In this document: positions 7,205 through 13,477 of the stretch, piece after piece | Position numbering within the stretch: position 1 is the stretch's first letter | Layout: every line of letters begins with the position of its first letter | Assembly: GCA_945828175.1 (NCBI GenBank) | Contig: CALZQD010000013.1 | Location: forward strand, 1 to 14,547 | Source: an uncultured Bacteroidales bacterium | Lineage (GTDB): Bacteria > Bacteroidota > Bacteroidia > Bacteroidales > Muribaculaceae | DNA: 14,547 nt | Direction of reading: 5' to 3' | Made by a program: the position numbers and the translations under genes | The notes under the pieces: generated by a model | What the model was told of the DNA's origin: nothing | Databases searched by the model: none | What the model saw: the letters and a program-made list of their open reading frames with translations, nothing else

Positions 7205-8959
7205 TTAAAGAGTTTTGATTGTTATATCGCAGCCAGTGCCTTTTATGTTCATGACAGTATATTCGTTGAATTTGCTCATCAGGGCCGATGGCGATGCCGT
7301 CATGCTGCGGTCGGGGCAGCTGAAGCGAACGCCGTTGCGGGCGTGGCGCATCTCGCAGCGCGAGGTCCAGACCGGATTGACCTCGGAGACGATGCGGCCT
7401 GTGAAGAGACGGTTGAAAAAGCCCTGACGGACAGGTTTGTCGCTGAAGACGACGAGGCGCGCGCCGCGCACTTTGCGCTGGCTGACGTAAGGCTTAGTAA
7501 TCATAATCGTCGTAATCTTGCTTATCGGCGGGAAAAACTGACGCTTGAGCAGTGCGAACCAAAGGATAAGCGCGGCGATGATGATGGAGGCGGTCCAGAG
7601 AAGGCCTTTGGCGAGAGGATTCATCTCATTCTCACACTCGGCGCGGAACGAATGGGTGAACTCGTCGGCCGGAGTCTCGCCGATGCGGTCGAGATTCTTC
7701 GATGACAGCTGGGTCTGCGAGAGACTGAGCTTGGTATCTTCGCAGCCGGGGCGGAAAACAACCGACAGGATGCCGGGAGTCGTGTCGCCTGCCTTGAGCG
7801 TGAAGCATGAGTCGGCAAGTTCCCGGCCGTTGAAAAGGATGGTGATGTCGTTGGTGTCGGCACCGGTGATATTGGACGACACTTTCATGCTGACTGAAGC
7901 CCGGTCGCGGCGAGCTTCGTCGTTGAACGCCGGCGCGAGGTTGATGCTGAGTGTATCGGGCGCGGTGGCTGCCGAGAAGAGAAAGCCTTCGTGGCGCAGA
8001 CTTTTGCCGAGGTCGTCCTCATCGTGAGCGATGCCTTTGAACTCGAGGACGCGCTCGGGACGGTTGACGACGCGGACTTCGATGCGCGGGTCGGTGATGT
8101 GGATGTTGTCGGAGGCGATTGTGATGTCGAAGTCATAGTTCTCGTCGCCGAGCTCGTCGTGGAGCCGGGTCTTGTCGTCGCCGTAAGCCGAGCGGATTTC
8201 AAGCTCCATGACGCCGTTCTGTATGACTCCGCCGACGACCTCAACGATGAAATTGGGGTCGTGACTTGTCGCGTTGGCCTTAAATATGCCGGGGTCGCTG
8301 AAGTCGACGATGCGACGGCATGGTAACTCGTGGGTGTTGATATTTATGACGCGGCTGTCGAAACTGCCGAAGTCGGTCTTGTCGGCCGGCGAAACGATGT
8401 CGAGATTCTTGCAGCCCTCGATGATGTCGCGGATATTGTCCTCGACGAGAGCGTTTTCCGTCAGGCGGACGTAGAAGCCGTGGGTGTCGGGATAGTTGTG
8501 TGCGCAGAACTGACGGAAGACGTCGGCGAGTTTTGCACGGCGGCCGGCGTCGGTGTCGACGCCGTCGGTCATCAGATAGATATAGTTGTTGCGCGTCAGG
8601 TCGATGTATTTTTCGCCTGCTGTCCACGAATCGCAGATATTGGTGTTGGTCAGGCGTTTGATATATTCCTCAAACTTGCCGTCGACTTTCTCCCAGTCGA
8701 AATCGCGGCGCTCGAAGATGATGGCGGGGTAGGGCTGTGCCTGAAAGGGAATGATGACGATGCGCGCGTCGGCCGGTTCGCGCTCGATGCGCGATTTGAG
8801 GCTCGATTTGGTCGCCTGCCAGATGTCGGGAACGTTTTTAGCGGCGTTGCCTTGCATCGACTGCGTGCAGTCGAAGATATAAATTGAATTTCGCAGCCGG
8901 GCACAGTTGGCTGCGAGACAGAAAATTAACGCGATAGAAATGATGACAGCGCGTTTCAT
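7205..8959 (-). CDS. Membrane-anchored von Willebrand factor A (vWA) domain protein
   Basis: The 584-residue protein starts with a signal peptide or signal anchor (1-20). A vWA domain follows at about 24-195. Its metal site (MIDAS) looks complete: Asp30-Cys-Thr32-Gln-Ser34, a DxTxS variant of DxSxS; Thr106 in a Thr-Asn-Thr-Asn-Ile block; and Asp132 in Met-Thr-Asp-Gly. Residues about 200-445 are probably beta-rich, Ig-like or unassigned. One membrane helix (about 453-471) is followed by a basic cytosolic tail of about 110 residues. The vWA domain should therefore lie in the periplasm and the tail should face the cytosolic tubulin-like protein encoded 29 nt downstream. Such domains bind protein partners through a divalent metal, so this is a plausible sensor or scaffold of the system. 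Cys19 follows Asn18, a poor lipobox, so lipidation is not assumed. It is the first gene of a three-gene operon, with a -7-like element about 40 nt upstream. Confidence 0.85.
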   Translation of the reverse strand: MKRAVIISIALIFCLAANCARLRNSIYIFDCTQSMQGNAAKNVPDIWQATKSSLKSRIEREPADARIVIIPFQAQPYPAIIFERRDFDWEKVDGKFEEYIKRLTNTNICDSWTAGEKYIDLTRNNYIYLMTDGVDTDAGRRAKLADVFRQFCAHNYPDTHGFYVRLTENALVEDNIRDIIEGCKNLDIVSPADKTDFGSFDSRVININTHELPCRRIVDFSDPGIFKANATSHDPNFIVEVVGGVIQNGVMELEIRSAYGDDKTRLHDELGDENYDFDITIASDNIHITDPRIEVRVVNRPERVLEFKGIAHDEDDLGKSLRHEGFLFSAATAPDTLSINLAPAFNDEARRDRASVSMKVSSNITGADTNDITILFNGRELADSCFTLKAGDTTPGILSVVFRPGCEDTKLSLSQTQLSSKNLDRIGETPADEFTHSFRAECENEMNPLAKGLLWTASIIIAALILWFALLKRQFFPPISKITTIMITKPYVSQRKVRGARLVVFSDKPVRQGFFNRLFTGRIVSEVNPVWTSRCEMRHARNGVRFSCPDRSMTASPSALMSKFNEYTVMNIKGTGCDITIKTL

Positions 8960-8997
8960 TGCGGTGTGATTGGTTAAAGTGATGATATCTTACAATG

Positions 8998-9027
8998 CAA
9001 ATGTAGCGAAAAAAACGGTTTGACAGA
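8998..9027 (-). promoter_or_regulatory. Possible promoter for the vWA/tubulin-like/papain operon
   Basis: On the minus strand a -7 match, TACATTTG, lies at 9005-8998. The only -33 candidate is a degenerate TCTG at 9027-9024, with an 18-nt spacer. Transcription would begin near 8991, about 32 nt before the ATG at 8959. The good -7 element in the right place supports it; the poor -33 box lowers confidence or hints at an accessory activator. Confidence 0.5.
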
Positions 9028-9049
9028 CATGAAGTTAAAAAACTTTTTG

Positions 9050-9057
9050 TAATTTTG
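9050..9057 (+). promoter_or_regulatory. Possible -7 element for the exopolysaccharide operon
   Basis: TAATTTTG fits the Bacteroidetes -7 consensus TAnnTTTG. The nearest TTTG upstream (9019-9022) is 27 nt away, longer than the usual 19-21 nt, so the -33 part is not convincing. If used, transcription starts near 9064 and leaves a leader of about 220 nt before the first gene. It lies only about 45 nt from the divergent -7 element at 8998-9005. Confidence 0.4.
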
Positions 9058-9285
9058 CCGACGAATCAGGGCGCTTGACTGCGTCTGAGGTTCGACCGAA
9101 TAACGGACGATTTATTGTGGTGTGATGTAGTAATTGCCATAATAAACGGTAAATTAGGTGATTAAGAAGAGACGGCTGACCTGCCGCGGGGCGGGAGTGT
9201 TGTCCCTTTATTCGTGCCTATGCCGACCTTGTCTGCAGTGCTGTGGTTCACATCATATTATAAACGTCATCCAAAAAGATTAAAG
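9058..9285 (+). other. Untranslated leader/intergenic stretch before the exopolysaccharide operon
   Basis: No gene is visible in these 228 bases. The frame of the downstream lipoprotein can be extended back to a GTG at 9214, but that would put 24 extra residues in front of a good lipoprotein signal peptide, so I treat the stretch as non-coding. It has short complementary segments (GGGA/TCCC near 9195-9210, TGTG/CACA near 9243-9253) but no strong terminator and no riboswitch I recognise. No UpxY-type antiterminator gene precedes the operon. Confidence 0.4.
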
Positions 9286-10098
9286 ATGAAATTTTTAAAA
9301 CTGATTTTTATCGGCTGTGCCGCAAGTGTCATGCTGTTCAGCTCATGTGCGACACCGAAAGATATAACCGTGCTTCAGGATCTCAATAGCGGCGCCGTCG
9401 TTCAGACTCTTGAAGGAGCAGAGATTAAAGTGCGTCCCGACGACAAACTGGCGATTATCGTCAACTCGAAAGACCCCGAGCTCGCCGACCTCTTCAACCT
9501 GCCTATCGTTTCACACAGAATCGGTTCGGGCAACAATGCTTCGTCACTTGTGTCGTCAAACTCATATGTATCTTATTATACAGTAACCCCGCAGGGAACG
9601 ATTGACTTCCCCGTGCTCGGCGAAATTCATATCGAAGGCATGCGCCGCTATCAGGTCGCAGAATATATTAAGGGCCAGCTTGTATCAAAGAATCTGGTAA
9701 AAGACCCCGTCGTCACTGTCGAGTTTGCCAATGCCGGTGTGTCGGTTATGGGTGAGGTCAACCAACCGGGACGCGTCAGCCTCGACCGCGAGCGCGTCAA
9801 TGTTCTTGAAGCGATTACAGCCGCCGGTGATATGACGATTTACGGTAACCGCAAAAACGTGCTCGTCATCCGCGACGAAGACGGCACTCAGAAATCTTAC
9901 CGCCTCGACCTTACGAATGCCTCGAGTCTTTATTCGTCGCCCGCTTTCTACCTCAAGCAGAACGATATCATCATCGTCGACCCCAACAACTATATGAAAC
10001 GCCAGTCGACCGTCAACGGCAACACCACGCTCTCGGCTTCGTTCTGGGTATCGGTCGCTTCACTTCTGACTTCAATATGCGTCCTTATATTCAAGTAA
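9286..10098 (+). CDS. Polysaccharide export lipoprotein (Wza/BexD-like)
   Basis: This is the outer-membrane export channel subunit that lets exopolysaccharide or capsule leave the cell, working with the adjacent Wzc-like kinase. I chose the ATG at 9286 (270 residues) because it opens directly onto a lipoprotein signal peptide, Leu-Phe-Ser-Ser-Cys, with Cys21 as the lipidated residue. The poly-export domain spans about 41-147, including Arg-Pro-Asp-Asp-Lys-Leu (50-55) and the strand-rich Thr-Pro-Gly/Gln-Gly-Thr-Ile-Asp-Phe-Pro-Val-Leu-Gly block (101-112). A SLBB-type domain follows (about 151-199, Val-Met-Gly-Glu-Val-Asn-Gln-Pro-Gly at 154-162). A hydrophobic C-terminal helix (about 250-269) resembles the helix by which Wza-type proteins cross the outer membrane. 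Length is normal for Bacteroidales members, shorter than Escherichia coli Wza. It is the first gene of a three-gene operon, 46 nt before the kinase. Confidence 0.93.
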   Translation: MKFLKLIFIGCAASVMLFSSCATPKDITVLQDLNSGAVVQTLEGAEIKVRPDDKLAIIVNSKDPELADLFNLPIVSHRIGSGNNASSLVSSNSYVSYYTVTPQGTIDFPVLGEIHIEGMRRYQVAEYIKGQLVSKNLVKDPVVTVEFANAGVSVMGEVNQPGRVSLDRERVNVLEAITAAGDMTIYGNRKNVLVIRDEDGTQKSYRLDLTNASSLYSSPAFYLKQNDIIIVDPNNYMKRQSTVNGNTTLSASFWVSVASLLTSICVLIFK

Positions 10099-10144
10099 AA
10101 GAGATTTAGGCAAAAACCTTTAAGAATAAAAACACTCCTATAAA

Positions 10145-12574
10145 ATGCAAGAAGAATCAATAGACAAGAATATCACGACAGAAGACAGCTCTAATGCTGT
10201 CAGCATCAAAGACATCCTGTCAATCGGTCTGCACCGCTGGCGCTGGATTGCTGCGTCGGTTACTGTCTGCCTCGCTCTCGCCGTGGTTTATCTGCTGTTT
10301 GCTACGCCCGTCTATACCCGCACCGCATCGCTCCTTATTAAAGAAGAAGGCAGTGGCTCGTCAGTCAATGGTGCTGTCGACGCTTTTTCTGATCTCGGTC
10401 TCTTCTCGACCAACACCAACATCAACAACGAGCTCAGCGCGCTCAAGTCGCCTGACATCATGGAAGACGTCATCAAGCGCCTTGATCTTGATATGAATTA
10501 CCGTGGCGAAGGCCTTTTCAGAAAGCCGATACTCTATGGCATGACCCTTCCCGCGAAAGTTGCTTTCCCCGATTCAAACGACAAACAGTCGGCATCGTTT
10601 ATCCTCCACTTTGATGAAAAGGGAGGTTATACGGTCAGCGATTTCAAGGCTGACAATGAAGAATATGCCGTAGATCCCGACGTTCATGCCATAGGTGACA
10701 GTATCCCGACGCCTCTGGGACGCATGGTCGTCACACGTGGCGACGGTTTCAAAGACAAAGAGGCTTTTGATCTTTATGTGACTAAGTCGCCGCTCAAATC
10801 GGCCGTAGCTTCATATACCGCTAAACTTAAAGTTGCGTTGCTTGACGACAAAGGTACCGTTATAGACCTCACCGTTAACGACCCGTCGGTACAGCGCGCC
10901 GAAGACATTCTCAACACGCTTATCGGCGTATATAACGAAAACTGGATCAGAGACAAGAACCAGATTGCCGTCTCGACATCAAACTTCATAAACGACCGTC
11001 TCGGTGTCATCGAAAGCGAGCTCGGGAATGTCGATCAGGACATCTCTTCTTATAAGAGTACGCACCTTATTCCTGACCTTGCAGCCGCTTCGAGCATGTA
11101 TATGGAGCAGAACAGCAACATCGCCTCTCAGATACTCGAACTCAACAACCAGCTGCAGGTTTCGCGTTATATACGCAATTATCTCACGGCCGACGGCAAC
11201 CGCAATCAGGTGCTTCCGTCTAACACCGGCATTGAGAACCCGAGCCTGTCTACCCAGATCATGGAGTATAATAAACTTCTGCTCCGTCGCAACGGTCTTG
11301 CTGAAAACAGTTCGGAGACCAACCCTATCGTCGTCGAGTTTGACCAGCAGCTCGCAGCTCAGCGCCGAGGCATCATCAGCTCGATTGACAATCAGATTAT
11401 CGCCCTCAACACAAGTATAAAGAACTTGCAGCAGAGCGAGAACCAGACAACGGCCCAGATAGCCGCAAACCCGACGCAGGCCAAATATCTTCTCAGCGTC
11501 GAACGTCAGCAGAAAGTCAAAGAGACACTTTATCTTTTCCTGCTTCAGAAACGAGAGGAGAACGAACTTTCGCAGGCTTTCACAGCCTATAACACCCGCG
11601 TCATTACACGACCTACCGGCCTACCTTTCCCGACCTCACCGGTCAAGCGCAATATCCTCCTCATCGCCTTCATGCTCGGCGTCCTGATTCCCTTCGGCAT
11701 CATCTATGTCAAAGAAATCGGCAATACGAAGATACGCGGTCGTAAGGATCTCGAGAATCTCAAAGTTCCCTATCTCGGTGAGATACCTATGTCGGTAAAC
11801 GGCAGAAAAGGTCTGTTGAAGAAAGCAAAGAAAAGCGGTGACAACCGTACGGATATCGTCGTCAGGGAAGGTTCGCGAGATATCGCCAACGAGGCGTTCA
11901 GAGTACTTCGCACCAATCTCGGTTTCCTCTGTCAGGATTCAAAGAAGTGCAATAACATAATGGTGACATCGTTCAATCCCGGTTCGGGAAAGACTTTTGT
12001 CTCGATCAACCTCGGCATCTCTCTTGCAATCAAAGGCAAACGGGTTCTTGTAATCGACGGTGACTTGCGCCACGGTTCGACGTCGTCATTTGTCGGTTCG
12101 CCGAGCAAGGGTGTCTGTGACTATCTGTCGGGTCGCACCAACGATGTGAATTCTTTGATTATGACCAAAGACGACCTCTGCGGTCTCAAGATTATGCCTG
12201 TCGGCACGATTCCGCCTAACCCCACCGAGCTTCTCGAAAACGGCCGCTTGGCTACGCTGCTCGACCAGCTCGCTCCAGAATTCGATTACATCTTCATCGA
12301 CTGCCCGCCTTTCGCTATGATGGCCGATGCCAAGATTGTCGACGGTTATTGCGACCGCACCCTCTTCGTTGTCCGCGCCGGCCTGCTCGAGCGCTCGATG
12401 GTTGCTGAGCTCGACCGCATGTACAGCGAACACAAGTTAAAGAACATGTCGATCATCCTCAACGCCACAGTCGACGACGGCTCGCGTTACGGCTACGGCT
12501 ATTCTTACGGCTACGGTTATGGCAAAGGCTATGGCTACGGCTCGAAAGGCTACTATTACGGCAACAAAGATTGA
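10145..12574 (+). CDS. Wzc-like polysaccharide co-polymerase / bacterial tyrosine autokinase (BY-kinase)
   Basis: The 809-residue inner-membrane protein controls polymer length and export by cycles of autophosphorylation. The N-terminal Wzz domain has TM1 (about 34-54), a long periplasmic part with coiled-coil segments (about 270-480), and a Pro-rich stretch before TM2 (about 504-521). The cytosolic kinase carries the ring-forming E-x2-R-x2-R motif (Glu583, Arg586, Arg589), Walker A Gly-Ser-Gly-Lys-Thr (613-617), Walker A' around Asp638-Gly-Asp640-Leu-Arg642, and Walker B Ile-Phe-Ile-Asp719-Cys-Pro-Pro. The tail holds 11 tyrosines between 782 and 805, the expected autophosphorylation cluster, mostly as Gly-Tyr repeats. 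Length and domain order match single-polypeptide Bacteroidales kinases. Its TGA stop overlaps the ATG of the phosphatase gene as TGATG, so the kinase and the enzyme that reverses it should be made together. No key residue is missing. Confidence 0.95.
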   Translation: MQEESIDKNITTEDSSNAVSIKDILSIGLHRWRWIAASVTVCLALAVVYLLFATPVYTRTASLLIKEEGSGSSVNGAVDAFSDLGLFSTNTNINNELSALKSPDIMEDVIKRLDLDMNYRGEGLFRKPILYGMTLPAKVAFPDSNDKQSASFILHFDEKGGYTVSDFKADNEEYAVDPDVHAIGDSIPTPLGRMVVTRGDGFKDKEAFDLYVTKSPLKSAVASYTAKLKVALLDDKGTVIDLTVNDPSVQRAEDILNTLIGVYNENWIRDKNQIAVSTSNFINDRLGVIESELGNVDQDISSYKSTHLIPDLAAASSMYMEQNSNIASQILELNNQLQVSRYIRNYLTADGNRNQVLPSNTGIENPSLSTQIMEYNKLLLRRNGLAENSSETNPIVVEFDQQLAAQRRGIISSIDNQIIALNTSIKNLQQSENQTTAQIAANPTQAKYLLSVERQQKVKETLYLFLLQKREENELSQAFTAYNTRVITRPTGLPFPTSPVKRNILLIAFMLGVLIPFGIIYVKEIGNTKIRGRKDLENLKVPYLGEIPMSVNGRKGLLKKAKKSGDNRTDIVVREGSRDIANEAFRVLRTNLGFLCQDSKKCNNIMVTSFNPGSGKTFVSINLGISLAIKGKRVLVIDGDLRHGSTSSFVGSPSKGVCDYLSGRTNDVNSLIMTKDDLCGLKIMPVGTIPPNPTELLENGRLATLLDQLAPEFDYIFIDCPPFAMMADAKIVDGYCDRTLFVVRAGLLERSMVAELDRMYSEHKLKNMSIILNATVDDGSRYGYGYSYGYGYGKGYGYGSKGYYYGNKD

Positions 12575-13293
12575 TGGGCTTCAATCCGCTCAGATTATTT
12601 TCCAAAAATAAGTCATCCATCGACTTCCACGGAGCAACAGACTGGCACAGTCACATACTCCCGGGAGTCGATGACGGCGTTTCCGACCTCGACACTTCGC
12701 TGAAGATTCTCGCCCGCTATGAAGAGCTTGGCTTCAGCCGTGTCTGGCTCACGCCGCACATCATGGAAGACATTCCCAACCGTCCCGAAGACCTCCGCAA
12801 ACGCTTCGAGGAACTTCAGACGGCCTACAACGGTCCGATAGAACTGCAGCTTGCGGCAGAAAACATGCTGGACGAACTCTTTGTCGAACGACTCGCCGAT
12901 CGCGAACTGCTGCCTATCGGCGACAAAGGCGACAGCCTCCTTGTCGAGACATCGTATTTCACCCCGCCCGCCAATCTATTCGGCATCATCGACTCCGTCT
13001 TCTCGGCCGGCTATTTCCCGGTACTCGCCCACGCCGAGCGCTACGTCTATATGGATCAGAGCCACTACGACCGCCTGCATAAGCGCGGCGTCAGAATGCA
13101 GCTCAATCTTCTTAGCCTCAGCGGCAACTACGGCAAAACCGTCACCGAGAAAGCCCTCAGGCTCCTCGAGCAAGGCTACTACGACCGCGTCGGCAGCGAC
13201 CTCCACCGCTTCGCCCAACTCCCAACCCTCTCCTCCCTCACCCTCCCCAAAAAACACCACGAAAAAATCATTCCCCTTCTCAGCGGCGTTTAA
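12574..13293 (+). CDS. PHP-type protein-tyrosine phosphatase (CpsB/YwqE-like)
   Basis: This is a metal-dependent phosphatase of the PHP superfamily that removes phosphate from the tyrosine tail of the preceding kinase and so regulates polysaccharide synthesis. I prefer the ATG at 12574 (239 residues), overlapping the kinase stop by one base, to the TTG one codon earlier. Metal-binding motifs are all present: His25-Ser-His27 in Asp-Trp-His-Ser-His-Ile-Leu-Pro-Gly-Val-Asp-Asp-Gly, His62 in Thr-Pro-His, Glu96 in Ala-Ala-Glu-Asn, His153 in Ala-His-Ala-Glu-Arg-Tyr, and Asp209-Leu-His211. There is no signal peptide, so it is cytosolic like the kinase domain. Length is close to family norm (about 240-260). 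Just after the TAA the sequence turns into a repeat-rich non-coding stretch and an insertion element, so later operon genes are not seen and the last residues may have been altered by an insertion. Confidence 0.93.
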   Translation: MGFNPLRLFSKNKSSIDFHGATDWHSHILPGVDDGVSDLDTSLKILARYEELGFSRVWLTPHIMEDIPNRPEDLRKRFEELQTAYNGPIELQLAAENMLDELFVERLADRELLPIGDKGDSLLVETSYFTPPANLFGIIDSVFSAGYFPVLAHAERYVYMDQSHYDRLHKRGVRMQLNLLSLSGNYGKTVTEKALRLLEQGYYDRVGSDLHRFAQLPTLSSLTLPKKHHEKIIPLLSGV

Positions 13294-13330
13294 GAGCCTG
13301 TTTCATACTAAATGTTAAATCAGAGGTTGC

Positions 13331-13416
13331 ATAGTTTGAGGCGAGTTTTGTTTTGAGCCAAAGGAGCATAGCGAGCTATGTGACTGCGGCGAAAAGCGAA
13401 AATCGCCCAAAATATG
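13331..13416. repeat. Large imperfect stem-loop with inner palindrome (REP/MITE-like)
   Basis: Arms 13340-13359 and 13388-13407 are inverted complements: 17 of 20 positions can pair, two of them as G-U. Four more outer pairs follow at 13334-13337 with 13410-13413 (the outermost G-U). Between the arms is a palindrome, CATAGC-GA-GCTATG (13367-13380). No reading frame of note covers it. It lacks the uninterrupted T-run of a simple intrinsic terminator. A mobile or repeated non-coding element is more likely, but its copy number cannot be judged from one window. Confidence 0.6.
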
Positions 13417-13452
13417 TGACAGGGCAGCACATTTTTCTTCAAAAATTGTCAC
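13416..13452. repeat. Second stem-loop, GTGACA/TGTCAC with an inner ATTTTT/AAAAAT hairpin
   Basis: GTGACA (13416-13421) is the inverted complement of TGTCAC (13447-13452). Inside, ATTTTT (13431-13436) and AAAAAT (13441-13446) pair perfectly around a CTTC loop. The unpaired GGGCAGCAC lies on the 5' side only. It could be a bidirectional terminator between the convergent phosphatase and transposase genes, or part of the same repeated element as the larger stem-loop to its left. Confidence 0.45.
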
Positions 13453-13454
13453 TA

Positions 13455-13475
13455 CTGTCCACTAAAAATGGACGG
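13455..13475. repeat. Small hairpin just past the transposase stop; possible IS end or terminator
   Basis: CTGTCCA (13455-13461) and TGGACGG (13469-13475) pair over seven positions, one of them G-U, around a CTAAAAA loop. It sits two bases beyond the transposase stop codon (13478-13480, read on the minus strand). Its place suits either the terminal inverted repeat of the insertion sequence or a transcription stop. The other IS end is outside the window, so the choice cannot be made here. Confidence 0.4.
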
Positions 13476-13477
13476 GG

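Noticed and set aside
7205..8959. Lipobox at Cys19 of the vWA protein
   Set aside because: The residue before Cys is Asn, which does not suit signal peptidase II, and a C-terminal membrane helix already anchors the protein.
9214..9285. Upstream in-frame GTG start for the export lipoprotein
   Set aside because: It would add 24 residues, including polar and basic ones, before a complete lipoprotein signal peptide that begins at the ATG at 9286.
10099..10144. Possible terminator between export and kinase genes
   Set aside because: Only a three-base-pair AGG/CCT stem is visible with no T-run; the two genes most likely share a transcript.
12571..12573. TTG start for the PHP phosphatase
   Set aside because: The next codon is an ATG at 12574 that overlaps the kinase stop as TGATG, a common coupling arrangement; a TTG start is less likely.
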